64,000 bases of DNA, taken from Beverwykella pulmonaria (taxonomy: Eukaryota; Ascomycota; Dothideomycetes; Pleosporales; Melanommataceae). A model generated the notes under the pieces. The model searched no databases. It had not been told where the DNA came from and worked only from the letters and a program-made list of their open reading frames with translations. The translations under genes were made by a program, and so were the position numbers. Positions 21,692-33,824 of this stretch are shown piece after piece. Numbering within the stretch: position 1 is the first letter of the stretch; every line of letters begins with the position of its first letter. The stretch is taken from assembly GCA_001599595.1 (NCBI GenBank), contig BCHH01000009.1, positions 1,277,774 through 1,341,773 on the forward strand, read 5' to 3'.

Positions 21692-24600
21692 ATGGACAGC
21701 ATGGCTTCACTAAGCATGCCTGACAACCCCCCAACGCTCGACGCCTTCGCGAAGGACTGGATAACCGAATTCAACGACCTATCAATGAACCACGTTATTG
21801 GCAATACCCTATGGGAGGCATACCGCGAGGAGTTTGCCCAATTCTCTATGGATCAATTTATGGCACTCAACTCGAGAAGGAAGCAGAGCCTAAAAGGCTT
21901 CCTATACAAATGATGCGTATACATCCAAGAGCACCCAAGCACCCTTATTACTACCCTTGGCGCCGCACTGTACGAATGTGCACAACGCCAAGAACCTCAC
22001 AAATGGACAGAGGAAGACCTTAGCCGTTACTCAAAGATAGACGAGGTGCCACGAGCCTGGCTTGAGAACAAGACTAGCAACCTTAGATTTTCACGCAACC
22101 TTGATCGATCTCCAGCTCGCTCTCCAGCTCTCTCTGCAGCTTCTGCTCCTGCTCCCGCTCCCGCTTACTCTCTGGCTTACCCTCTCGCTCCTCTCCCTTC
22201 ACCACACGAACAAAATGGTGATACTACCCAAAGAGATACTGGTCGCCTTCCTTAGAACTAGAGCAACCTGCGCGGCTATTCAAAGGAGATCGCGACGCTC
22301 ATCAAGCTGTACAAGAAGGAACAGAAGTATGGTGGCCCTGACACTGGCTTATTTGACTACAGACTCACCATCTTCTATGATGTATGCAACCTAGCTAACG
22401 TACCCCCAGAAGCTTATCTTAAAGCCTTCCCTACAATGCTTAAAGGAATGGCGTTAAACCACTTCTACAACTACAAAGCAACTGGCATCGCCAACCTCAC
22501 GTTTGACCGCGCCTGCGAGCATATGTGAGGCTTCTTTGAAGGAGCAGAGTACCAGCGAGCAAACCACGAGAAGTGGCACAAAACCACACTCCAAAGCGTT
22601 ATTGCCGAGAACCCCACCAAGTCGACCTCTAAATGCTTCCAGCTCCTTGTCAATAAACTGCAGGAGCTCCAGCATGGTCTCAGCCACGAGATGCGCAACA
22701 TGACCACCCTACAGGACAAAGTAATCACTGCCTCTCGCGGCATCCCAGCCTGCGGATGGGGCACCTCAGGTCCGCTAACAAACTTTGGTGATCTCATCAG
22801 CAGGATACAATCTTCTATCGCTACCTACGAGCAACAGCACCCAGACGAGTCCCACACTTTCTATACCGACCGACGGTTCCACACAAATAACGGCAATAAC
22901 TTCAGCAAACGCGACACCCGCAACAACCGCAACAACCGTACTACAAGCAAGGGCAAGTGCTGGGTCTGCAAGAAGGACAACTGCCGATCCTATCGCCATA
23001 CAAAGAAGGAACGCGACGAGGCTTTTGAACAGTACAAGAAGAACTTTGGCGATTAATATGGCGAGAAGCGATTTGAGACAACCTTTAACTAATACTGCCT
23101 TGATATGGAAGGAAACAGCAACAATGCTAATGACGACCTCCTTGACGAGCTTGAAGCCTTCCACATAACCATTAATGATGACCTAGACGACGACAATTTT
23201 AATAAACTAACAATAGAGGACACACATGCTGAGCACTTTAACTCTTCCTGTGGCAAGCTTGACCCCAGCAACGCTTATATGACTGTTAACAAGTTAGCAA
23301 ACAGAGCCTGCCAACACGCCCTTAGCGCATATACACCTGACAACAACCCAACCAATAAACCCTTCACCTACACCACTGGCACTAGATCATGATACTCCAG
23401 CACTTAATTCTTTGGTATTATGATTGACACTGGGGCTTCTAAACGCTCCACCGGAGGCCACAGTCAATTCCTTGCCCTCCAGAAGATAACAGGAATAGAG
23501 CTCAACTAAGAGTCTAAGGGAGCCTACATTGTGACCTTTAGCATTAGATTAGCAGAGTCACTTGGCACAATCAACCTCCACACACTAATTAGAACAGTCA
23601 ACTTCACGATTATAAACACAGACACACCTTTCTTGCTGTCACTCAAGGACCTGAACAAGCGAAGCACATACTACAATAACGTCACCAATGTACTTGTCAG
23701 CCCTGCTGGCAATATCCCAATTGTACAACGCTTTGGTCACGCATAGATGCTATAGGATTTGACAATCTAACAGTACTTAACCCACTCGTTTGACCTCAAC
23801 CCTTGTTACCTCACTAAACTAGAGTTGCGCCAACTACACTGCCATTTCGGCCACCCGTTAGTCAATTGGCTCGCACGGCTACTCACTCGCGCTAGACACA
23901 ATCCGAACTCAGCAACGCTCTAGTATATCACCAAGTACTGCAAGTTCTGCCAGACCCACAGCAAGTCCCCTGGCCAATTTAAGTTCACCCTAAAGGATGA
24001 CGTAGCCTTCAACTATTGTATCTTTGTTGATGTTATGTATATTAACGGTAACCTAGTCCTACATATTGTTGATGAGCAAACTCAGTTCTAGGCAGCTAAG
24101 TGGCTAAAGGATATCTTAGCTAAGCACACCTGGGAGACGTTACGGCTTATCTAGATTGACACGTACTTGGGTCCTCCAGACATTATCACTTATAATCAAG
24201 GCACCAACTTTGCATTAAAAGACTTTAAACAGTTTGCTATTAATGTCAGCACTATTACTAAAGGAGTCCTAGTAGAGGCCCACAACTCAGTTGGAATTGT
24301 TGAACGCTATCATGCGCCACTTAAGCGTATCTACAGTGTTATTACTAAGGAGATCCCTAGAGTTGAGCCCAAACTCGCGCTCTAAATGGCTGTAAAAGCC
24401 CTTAACAATACCGCTGGCCCTAATGGCTTAGTTCCCACCCTATTAGTCTTTGGCGCCTTCCCCTAGATAGTTAAAGCAGATGCCCCTTTGCCAACAATCA
24501 CCCAATAATTAAAGGCACTCCAGAAAGCCATAGTAGAAGTCAAGAAACTGAGAGCTAAACAACAAATCAAGGACGCCCTCCGTACTCAAAACGGCCCTAA

Positions 24601-26527
24601 CATCTCTGCAATACACAACCTACTATTAAATTTACAGGTCTTAGTCTGGAGAACTGGAGCAATTAATAAATAGAAAGGGCCATACACTCTACTCCACACT
24701 GACAGAGAGACCTGCACTGTTAACCTCAACGGCACACTAACCTAATTCTGAACCACCGCTGCTAAACCCTACTATAGTAAAGGCGACAGGCTTGACCAGC
24801 ACGATGAACTACTAGAGCAGGAGGACCATCTACTGCAAACCACCCCAGCTAGCCTAGTCCCTCAACCACCTATAAAGCGCGGCTGAGGCAGACCCTGCAA
24901 ACACCCAGCAAGCGCAAACTGTACTGTGACCCACAGTACATCTGCATTCACTGTCTTCCTAGCAGATAAGCTAGAACTCTAGTTTACCGCCTCACGTATG
25001 GCAGAAGTTTAAGGACTGATTGACAAAGGCGTGTTCATGACTATTAAAGACCACAACACCCTAAAAGGCGTCCAGGTATTTGGCTCACGCTTTGTGGACG
25101 AAGTCAAGCATTAAGGCACTGACAACGCCTTTGAGAAATCGCGGCTTGTTGTACAAGCATACCAGGACTCCGAGAAATCCCTCGTGCTCACTCAATCACC
25201 AACCATACAGCGGATGAGCCAGCGTCTCCTCATTTGCCTCGCCGCCATAAAGGATGAAAAAGACAACACCATGCTGTATCTTCAGGATATCTCCCAGGCG
25301 TACGTCCAATCTCTCACGAACCTCAATTGAGACTTTTACATACGCTCCGCTCCAGAGCTCGCGGCGGCACTTAGTATCCCTAAGGGGACGGTAGTTAAGG
25401 TGGTAAAACCACTGTACGGCGTTCCTGAGGCTGGCAACTATTGGTTTAAGACATATCACAACCACCATGTTGAGGAACTTAATATGTCGCAGTCCACGTA
25501 CGACCCTTGTCTCCTTGGCAGCAACAACCAACAAGCCTTTGGAATAATCGCCCTACAAACTGACGATACCCTCATCTTAGCTGACTGCACCTTCGCCGAC
25601 CTGGAGCAGTCAAAGCTTGAGAAAGCCGGTTTCCTAGCCAAGGACCGTGAGACACTCAAGCCTGACACACCACTGAAGTTCAACGGCTGTGTAATTACCT
25701 GCACGTCCTCTGGTATCACTATCACGCAGGCAGCCTAGTGCAAAAACCTGGCATTGATCACCACTACCCCCACTGACATGACTAGCTCTTGAGGCAACGT
25801 ACACAAGTCTCTCTCTACTATTGAACAGTACGTCGCTCAACGCGCTCAAGGGGCGTACATTGCTTCCACCTGCCACCCAGAAGCTTTGTTTGACCTTTCT
25901 GTTGCTGCCTAGGTGAATAGTGGTGCAAAACATGGATTACCTAAAAAATCTAACATTACACTACTCAACAAGTGTATCTAATGGCTAATTAACAATGGAA
26001 GCAGAGGACTTAAAATGGTTAAGCTTGACCTAAAGACCCTGAAGCTCCTTGTCTTTACTAACGCATTATTTGCTAACAACAAAGACCTGTCGTCACAAAT
26101 AGGATACATTATTGTACTTGCAGACAGCGACAACAACGCCAATATTATTCACTAGTCCTCTACTAAGTGCAAGCGTGTTACCAGAAGCGTCTTAGCATTG
26201 GAACTATACGCAATGGTCGCCGGCTTTGATACTGGCACTGTGCTCAAGGCCACCATTGAACAATTACTCCACGTCAAACTCCTGATGACTATCTGCACCG
26301 ATTTGAACTTGCTATACTAGTGCCTTGTACGACTGGGCACTACACAAGAGAAACGGCTCATGATCGACGTCATGTGCCTCCGACAGGCATACGAGCAGTG
26401 ACTCATCGCAGAGGTCAAATGGATTGACGGAAATAGCAACCCCGCCGACGCCATGACCAAGACTAAAGCAAACTCAGCTCTCCGCGCCCTCATTGATACG
26501 AACAAACTCGACGTCAAGGCGAATTAG
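21692..26527 (+). pseudogene. Copia gag-pol polyprotein frame with about 33 stop codons and no frame shift
   Basis: One frame runs from the ATG at 21692 to the TAG at 26525-26527, 1611 codons. Recognisable in order: gag; a zinc-knuckle-like CWVCKKDNC near 22960; protease IMIDTGASK near 23420; an HCHFGHP GAG-pre-integrase block near 23850; integrase YLGPPDIITYNQGTNF near 24170; RT pieces KSRLVVQAY and LQDISQAYVQS near 25140-25300; and RNase H-like LALELYAMVAGFD near 26200. Stops are TAG, TAA and TGA. Many stand where Trp, Gln or Arg would be expected, as after C-to-T or G-to-A changes. No insertion or deletion disrupts the frame. Confidence 0.9.
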
Positions 26528-26635
26528 TGGGTGGAACGAGCGGAGGAGGATCTCAAGGCACACACGGAGAAGCAGTGAGGGGATTGTGGTTGGCGGCATT
26601 AGGATGGGAGTCTGATCCTTTAGAGAAGTTGCCAG

Positions 26636-26932
26636 TGTTGGTATTACAGTGGATTAAGCGAGCGATCCGCACAGGCATAAATATACGGCCCCGGCAATTT
26701 AGAAGGAGAACACACCCGAGAATCAAAACCTACAATTGGCAAGCTAGCAGAGGACTTCGACGTCGCTGCTAGCCCTTGCTACGTAGAAGATTCGTGGTCA
26801 CAAGCAATCCATACTCCTTCTACCGTACCCTGCGCTCTTGCACCGCCGTGGATTAGCGTTCTGCGAAACCCACGGGCAGTCGATTAACAGCGTCTATAGG
26901 ACCTTCCCATTTCACGGGCGGGTATACCGACA
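26636..26932 (+). repeat. Right LTR of Copia element, 297 bp
   Basis: Same sequence as the left LTR by eye over the full length. It is followed by the CCCTC target duplication at 26933-26937. Confidence 0.95.
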
Positions 26933-27182
26933 CCCTCCATTTTCGCCAGATCTCCACCCAATTGAGCGCTGCTTTGGCAGGCTAGAGGGCTTCTTAGATA
27001 GCTTTGAAATTGAGTCGGCCTCAAAGGAGAGCAAAAAGAGCGCTCAAAATGAGGTTGTTCGCATCTGGCAAGAGGATCCTGAGATGGCTGAGTATATGAG
27101 ACGAAAACTCCACCCATCGTACTTTGTAAAGATTGCAAAGCTCTGCATCAAACATGAGGGCAATAACAACTTTACAGCATAG
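26933..27182 (+). pseudogene. Tc1/mariner-type transposase, 3' part
   Basis: Continues the frame broken at 21305: after one copy of the target duplication the reading gives PPFSPDLHPIERCFGRLEG, the third catalytic block (Glu), and then a C-terminal tail ending at 27182. The rest of the gene is at 20110-21305. Confidence 0.88.
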
Positions 27183-27929
27183 TCGTGGCGCCAAATTTGA
27201 GCCGATTTGGGCCAAAATCCGATTTATTTTGGCTGTTTTACGATGTGCTTCAATTTTGATGTTCTCGCACGTGATTGCTTTTGCAACGAGCCGCGCCCTT
27301 TGTAGAATTTGAACTTTATGGGACTTTCTTTAGGTTCCATTCGTACCCGCCGGGACCTCGGCTCCTGTTGACAACGGAAACTACTGCTGCATATTTGAGG
27401 AGCATAGTTACTAAGCTTAACATTATCCAAGGAATAGTGTTTCGACTAGCTACATCATAAAGTATCACGGTATATCACGTGTATATCACGTGCACCACAT
27501 GATCTTGGATATCACGTGCACTGTGCGCTTAGTCACATGTCCCGATTAGTCATAGCTGGATATATATACTCGTCGATTTCCATAGCTTCTAAATCAACTC
27601 AGTCCCTGATTTATCTCGTCCATATTACGTGACCGCGCACTCCGATATAAAGATATTACTTGGAGGTCCTCTCTCTGCATTTCCCGCCGTTCCTCGCAAA
27701 TGGCATGCAATTTCTGCGAACTTTTTGCCATTTTGAATGGCTACAATACCACCCAATCATTTCCACAGGGATTGTTCAGGGGTGAGCCTAGCTCAACAAG
27801 GATGGTCTCGTCTTGGCGGGTCGTATCAGCCAATGGGATTTCGGCAACTCGCGCTAGTGCTGATAGCCGGATTCCTATTGGTCCGTTCGGGGCTGGCAAC
27901 GGGTCGCGGTTCTGTACGGACAGTCGTCA
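27183..27929. other. Flank of Tc1 element with CACGTG cluster
   Basis: Contains the 3' flank of the Tc1-type element and, at 27463-27520, several TATCACGTG copies. A + strand frame at 27700-27978 has no domain and overlaps the next repeat. Confidence 0.4.
27463..27520. promoter_or_regulatory. Cluster of TATCACGTG (E-box-like) motifs
   Basis: Three exact CACGTG hexamers, each in the context ATATCACGTG, plus one diverged copy (TATCACGG), lie within 58 bases. CACGTG is the core site of bHLH factors. No gene start is evident nearby, so this may be a simple repeat. Confidence 0.35.
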
Positions 27930-28110
27930 ACCGTCGGTGTACTGTGAGTCGGAGTACGGTAATGTGCGCGATGGGTAGTCGGTATTGCGCACGACGGGTA
28001 TTAGTCGGTATTGTGCGCAATGTTGGGTGTGTGAAGTACTGTGCTGCAGAGTACAGTACTTGTCGGGATCGTCGTTCAGGACCGCCGTTCAGTGTCACGA
28101 TGGTTACCGT
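27930..28110. repeat. Subterminal repeat block of the Fot1-type family, partial copy
   Basis: GAGTACAGTACTTGTCGGGA and CGTCGTTCAGGACC match the block at 39430-39475, in the same orientation as that copy. The left part has diverged into short GTCGGTATTG units. Confidence 0.6.
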
Positions 28111-31100
28111 GACTGCACTCTAACGCTTTCTAGGTAAACTTATTACAAGCAGCCTTATCCGCAGCCTCATCAACGCCCTCCATCTCCTATTAAGCAGGTT
28201 CTTGTCGCCTTGCCAAATCAAGAGCGCTCTTAAGGTTAATACAAGCTTAATAACTAGCAATTGCTCCTCTTACAAGAAAGCTTACCTTACAATAAAGCTA
28301 TAGAAGTACTACAACAGCTATAAGGAGGGTCTCTAGAAAGAATAAGCCTCTCCTACTAGTATTATGCTTTAAGATCTGTTACCTTAGTGGTTAGAAGTTG
28401 GCTGGCATACCTATTCTACGCTCTTTAAAACCACTCTTAATTTCCTATTAATCCTAAGCACTAGCTACAAGTGCAAGAGAGATTTTAGTAGAGGCAGAAG
28501 GACTGTTATTTTTAATAGGAATTGCCCATATAGTGCGCCGTAGCAAAGTGCTACTTTGCGCGACGAATATACCACTAGCACAGGTTGAAGGCTTGGATGC
28601 ATGGTGCAGGGAACAGATTTTGGTTTCTCTGTCAGCTGCAGCATATATATGGGGATCCGAATACGACCCCCAACAAATATGGGATCACGAACACCATGAC
28701 CACGACACACGAACCGGACCCCCAACGAGATCATGAACATTTTCTTTCATCTTTTATCACAATCATTTTTTTTTCATTTGGTTTGGTAGCTAGATACAAC
28801 GAAATTGAAATAGTCTACTGCCAAACCTCATCGTGATTCCTCCTCCCTCAGTGCATGGCTGTTTTCGGACATCGCATGGCTGCGAGTCGCCCTCCTACCC
28901 CCGTGTGATATTTCTTTACCACACACACCTATCCTCCACTGCAATAGGACAATAATTAAGGCGCTGCAGCTTTAAAAAAACTAGCTGCGCAGGGGAGTAG
29001 TCTAGTAGCCCACATTAACCGTCAAAAACAGCCTCTCAGTGAGCCTACTACGCCTTTAATTTCAAACGTAACTTCTCACTTTAAGGCGTAGCGTACAAAC
29101 GTAGTAACAATCTCAAACGTTACTTTTACGTTATGTACTTTCTTCTCAGTTCACCTTTTACGTACAAACGTACTAACAATCTGAGAAGCAGTAGGCACAA
29201 AAAGGGCGAGCCGTAACGTAGTACGTACGGTCGGCAGCCCTGTTAAAGCGTTCAAGCTCTATCAAATTGTCCGTTGCCAACCATCTGACCCTGATGCCCT
29301 TGCTGTATATGGAATACACGTAGGGCTCTCTCGTACAAAATTAGATGGAGAGGAGACACTTAGACTACACTTTGGCTGGATTCGAGAGGGTAGTTGAGCT
29401 GATGTAAAGGCACAACTTGATGCTGGGAAGACTGTAGATGTAAGGATAATGCCGTACCTAAGCAGTATGGTGTATAGGAAGAATTAAAGGAAGTAGAATC
29501 CTTATTTCCTTGTTAAGCAGGAGTTCTATAAGGGACAGGGACAGTGGGAGAGACACTAGTGAAACATAAACGGCCTTAGGTCAATGTTACTGTGTTTTTG
29601 TACATGTTCTATTATAATAGTTAGACATTAAATAATGATACGTTATTATGCAAAACTACTAGAGTAGAGGACGAGGTACAGCAGGTGTAGCAGGTACAGC
29701 AGGTTTAACAGGCGGGTTAAGAGAAGGAATAGGAGCTGCAGCAGGTTGGGAATCAACCTAGATGAGATTGTTCGATATTAAATGGCCCTAAGGCGTGACA
29801 TATGGTGATGAACGAGAGGTAGATGAAGTTATAGCCATAGGTAAGTACACGAAGAAGTGCGTACGGCTATCCGCAAAGGGTAAATAGCCCCTCAATAAAC
29901 GGCTCCACCAACAGCCATCTAATTGGAGGACTAACCTTCTTCTTTGAGCCTAGTCGTAACGACTTATTCCAGATTATGTGGTAGTCGCTTGAGCAGCAAG
30001 AGAGGAGTCAATGCGCTTTCTGCATATGCGAGCGGAGATAAGGAGATAGGTGGGAATGAATTTCTAACGTGTAACTGAACTGCAGTACCCAACCAGCACG
30101 CCACCTTAGTGCCAGAATCTGAATACCATTTGGAGAGCGCTCTCGGTAAGACACATTACGTGCCAAGGCGTACCGTAATTCTTTTGATGTTAGCATGGCA
30201 GTCGACAGTGAATTTGCTCTAATTATGTCACCGTGAGTCGTCTGTGCGCTGCATAGGACGGATCGGCGACTGGTCAGAACGTCAGCAGCTGCACAGACCA
30301 ATAGAGCCATTTGTCTACCCTCACTTGCCACTTTTTGCTCCGCATACCTAGCAATTCCCGCAGCCTTTAGTTCCTGCATATTCCTCGCCGACCATCTATT
30401 CTGTCACGAGTGGAATATGACATACCATGGGTGCTAAGTGGTTCCGAACATAATCTTCATGCTTCAGTATCGGATAGAAGTTGGGAAGATCCAAAACCGG
30501 ACACCCGGCGCAGGACCCACTCCGGGCATAGTCTGTGATCAGCATGCTACCCATCATCTGAACAAAATTGCGACTAAGAATTGTCCCAGGCCGTGAAATG
30601 CGGTTGCTTATGATTGGAAGTTGGCCTACTAGACAGGGATCACAACAGCGTTTTGACCACGCTTAGATTGATTCGAGCCTAGTCCAATGATGGTTATTCA
30701 CATCCTATGAGGCATGCGTTCACAGGTACACAACATAAATTAAATCCACCCTAGCGTTGCCCGCGTCGCAGAAACTTACGCTATAGCAGAGCTCCAACCC
30801 GGCATTCATACCTACCAAAGCAGGCGAACAAGGCCCAGGTTGCATGCTTCTTCGGGTAGAAGTCAAGCAATGTGGGAAAGATTATCGGGAAGGAGAACCG
30901 AACGGTACGTTCTGTGTGTGTATACCCTGTATGAAGTTAACTCCTTTTGTAGAGATTTGTGGTGAGTGAGAGCTCTGGCTGTATTAACCTGTCTGACGTA
31001 ACAACCTTCTCCTATTTCGCATTGCTTAAAAATTCCTAATATTAAGTATCCAAAGCTTGTCGAAGAAGTAGGTCACTAACAGTTAACTACTACCCGTCGC

Positions 31101-31360
31101 ACTGAGTAGAAAAGCTGTAATTTATTTCTTCCTACACTCTGTGTAAGTTGATGAAATACCCCTACGCTTTTGCGTTGGAAGGAATCAGGGCTAAAAACTT
31201 ACATTGAACAGGCTGTAAGCTAAGTGCAAGTTTTACTATAACTAAATTAATCTCCCCTAAAAGACAGACTTAAAGAACTAGAGACACACAATCACTCCCA
31301 CAAATCAGGTGATTTACAACCATACTGAAGAAATTCCATCTCCCGCAATCGCTCCTAAAG
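28111..31360. other. Decayed repeat-rich stretch
   Basis: No intact gene. AT-rich, TA-rich sequence at 28126-28500 looks like a heavily mutated element. A hairpin repeat lies at 28531-28560. At about 29243-29565 on + one frame reads KLYQIVRCQPSDPDALAVYG then LRLHFGWIREG with stops, an unidentified relic. ACGTACAAACGTA units occur twice near 29090 and 29160. The minus frame 30008-30379 (123 residues) has no domain and is not called. Confidence 0.45.
28531..28560. repeat. Short palindromic repeat, second copy
   Basis: TAGTGCGCCGTAGC is followed by a 7-bp-arm hairpin (GCAAAGT, GCT loop, ACTTTGC). Compare 18683. Confidence 0.55.
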
Positions 31361-32244
31361 TTACTTGGAACCAGGCAGTTCTGTCCATGTATCTGTGGGC
31401 GCTTCGTGGTACATTGGGATTGGTAGTTCTTGTGCGCACGTACTATTAGTGAGCTGACAGCCCACGGACGAATCCAACTCTAAAAGTCTAGTTGACTTAA
31501 TTTGACCCCACTTTTTCTTAACAGTGAGCCACCAGAGCAGGCAGACAAGTAGTGCCAGGAATATCACACCTCCCACTGCGCTTCCAGCAATCACCCTAGT
31601 GTAGTTTTGTGATGTGGAGCCTTGGTTCGAAGGCTGGCTTGTAGGTCCAGCAGTTAAGTGGGAGGTTAACGCAGTCGTTGTGGATATTGAGGTGGTAGTT
31701 GAAGTAGGCGAAGCTAAAGACGATGTGCTACTCGGATTGTTGGTGTAGACTTTTCCATTCACTAGCCACACTCCTTTTCCCTGCTGACAGCATGGCTTGC
31801 CCACGTCGTGATCTCCACAGCAAAGACTCCCATCGTCGCACTCTGTTATTAGAACATCAGTGCCACTGTACGGGTTGCCCTCAAAAAATTCTATAATAGA
31901 GGCTTATAGTTAGCATCTGGACTTCTAAGGGGACGCAGAGAAGTAGTCTAGCGCGTACGTGAGTCGCTAATACAAAGCTTAATACAAGCATCTGAATTCC
32001 AGGTTGAATCTGTACACGATTCTCTCCACAATAGAGCGCCATTGGAACAGAGACCATCGTCCCGGCATAAGTCGTATCCAGCTCTGTTGCCAGTTCGACA
32101 ACACATGCTATTTGTAGTTGATGTTGAGCATGGAAAGTAAGTGTCGGGACCGTTGGGGTCGTTTCTCGTGGTTCCATTCGGTCTGAAGCAGCCTGCATAG
32201 GCAAGCGCGGCGATGAAAAATATTACTAGTATTATGCGTTTCAT
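31361..32244 (-). CDS. Cysteine-rich single-pass membrane protein
   Basis: Two exons on the minus strand, 31959-32244 and 31361-31890, joined across a 68-nt intron to 271 residues. A signal peptide (about 1-17) leads to an ectodomain with many cysteines (CSTSTTNSMCC, LCRDDGLC, SCTDSTW, DGSLCCGDHDVGKPCC). A Ser/Thr-rich, probably O-glycosylated stalk follows, then one membrane helix (VIAGSAVGGVIFLALLVCLL) and a basic and polar cytoplasmic tail of about 50 residues. The layout is that of fungal surface proteins of the mucin/sensor type. The CC...GLC...SCTDxxW pattern is common in ascomycete genomes but has no assigned function. It stands alone between decayed repeats with no frame break. Confidence 0.8.
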
Positions 32245-33640
32245 TGTGGTTCGATTTCAACAAAATATTTTGTAAAAAGAAAGATAACCTCAAAGGAAAC
32301 TCCTCGTCCAAGGCTGATAATAAAGAAAGCTGGCGTGTCTGGGCGAAGCTGCATATACGAAGCCATTCGCATGTAGAAAAGGCTAACTTTATTAGCTATA
32401 GTGCTCACGGCTCATTGAGTGAATTTGGCAACAAGTATAGAAGAGAACCTTAATTATTATACTTGTGATGACGAGCACGGTCTTCACTATCATGGATGCG
32501 GTGAGGCAATGACAGGATATGTTGGCTCTATTTCAACACTAAGATAGAGAAAGAAGTGATACAGAGGGAGAGCGATCCTATATACAGAAGGTGGTATGGT
32601 CCGGGCGCGAGATGATAGAGCATGTCCAAAGATCAGGGTATGGTGCGGCTGATATATTTCACGCCGCCACTATTACATCTGACTCCTGCTTATGTGACTT
32701 GTGGTCGAACCGACGGGCAGCACCATTACACTACTATACATTATTAAAATTTAGTTACAGGCAACAGATGAAAAGAAAGTTCTCTGCTCTATAATTTGAA
32801 AGTGTTTAAATACCGTGGCGGCAAAAGATCTAACCATTAGCGTACTGACCTGCCGTGCACTACACTAGGGAATAGCCTCTCCACGGCTATTCCCATCGCT
32901 GCAGCAAGAGGAGTAGGTGGGGAAGAAACTATCCGGTGACTATTTAAAGATAGACAGCTTTCCTCTTACACTCCTTTTCCGTTCACGTGTCGAAAATAAT
33001 GATCTAGAGCGTAATGGTGTGTTAGAGAAGCGGCTGACTACATGCATACTGTAAGGGTTTCGATCCTCCGGATCATAGGCACGACTACATACGCTAAACC
33101 ACTGGCCTAAAAGGCATGCACAAGTTGAATCAATACGATTCAGCTTGCGTAGTCGGTATTCATGCAGGGAGCGGTACCACACCGCTTTCCAGCCCCACAT
33201 GGGCGTGTGCATGGGACCTATCCCATCACACATACATGCATTTAGCTCAAAGTCTAAGCCTAGGGCATACATCAAAGGCCCTATTACAAACTTTTTATTA
33301 AATCTTCTAACGTGATTCACCACCGAGCGCATCACACCACTGAGCACATCACCCCTACTAAAACCTACTGTAAGCAATAGTACAAACCCGTAAGGAATAT
33401 AGTGGCAGAGAACAGAGCGAACAGATAGAGATGAGACGAATCCTTGAGGGAGCCTAAAGGATTCGGAGAGGCTATATACATATGATGTGTCACGTGATTT
33501 AGTGGGCACACAGCCTCATAGCTCTCTGGGGGGCCTCCTACAGGTATAACATACTTTAAAAGTGGGTCACCTATGCAAGCAAGTCGCCCACTTGAAGTGA
33601 TCCACTTCTTTTAAAAACTGAATTCTTCTTTTTAAGATTG
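32245..33640. other. Repeat-rich gap
   Basis: Holds the second copy of the 98-bp repeat (32700-32797) and a tRNA-like stretch on the minus strand at about 33050-33125. The minus frame 32940-33509 (189 residues) overlaps that stretch and shows no domain. Confidence 0.4.
32700..32797 (+). repeat. 98-bp dispersed repeat, copy 2
   Basis: Same orientation as 15913-16010, sharing TTACAGGCA and TCTGCTCTATAATTT. Confidence 0.75.
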
Positions 33641-33778
33641 TGAAGAATCTTTCTAGCCAGCTCTATATTACTGTCACGAGAGGCTATCTGGAGTGATGAA
33701 CAAAGGTCAATTGACTATCAAACTACAAATACAATCTCAGGTGCGATAGATTATCATACAAGACGTTGCGTAAGGAGC
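33641..33778. repeat. Left remainder of a Fot1-type element, split by the 5.5 kb transposon
   Basis: Its reverse complement matches 13691-13805 (TACGCAACGTCTTGTATG, then CTCTAGTGACA-like sequence). Together with 39279-39531 it forms one copy in the opposite orientation to the copy at 13395-14203, once the 5.5 kb insertion is discounted. Confidence 0.7.
33771..33778. repeat. Left 8-bp target-site duplication (TAAGGAGC)
   Basis: TAAGGAGC occurs here and again at 39279-39286, just outside the inverted repeats. The uninterrupted relative at 13691-13698 carries a single near-match (GCTCTTTA, opposite strand). Confidence 0.85.
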
Positions 33779-33782
33779 GTGC

Positions 33783-33824
33783 AGGCAGCTCACCCGATAC
33801 TGGTTTTTGACCTCGGCGCATACT
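33783..33824 (+). repeat. Left terminal inverted repeat, 42 bp
   Basis: Starts AGGCAGCTCACCCGATACTG and continues through TTTTTGACCTCGGC. The reverse complement of 39232-39273 matches with three transition differences. Confidence 0.9.

Larger units (their letters stand above)
21306..26932 (+). mobile_element. Ty1/Copia LTR retrotransposon, 5627 bp
   Basis: Two identical 297-bp LTRs flank one polyprotein frame with the order gag, zinc knuckle, protease, integrase, reverse transcriptase and RNase H, which is the Copia order. A 5-bp target duplication (CCCTC) is present. It is inserted inside a Tc1/mariner transposase gene. The internal frame has about 33 stops, so this copy cannot make its own proteins. 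Confidence 0.95.

Noticed and set aside
27700..28123. Overlapping + strand frames of 92 and 128 residues
   Set aside because: Repeat-derived sequence with no domain; part of the Fot1-type block.
30008..30379. 123-residue minus-strand frame
   Set aside because: No domain, no splice-supported extension, and decayed repeats on both sides.
32940..33509. 189-residue minus-strand frame
   Set aside because: It overlaps the tRNA-like stretch, has no domain or signal, and odd composition; more likely an open frame by chance.
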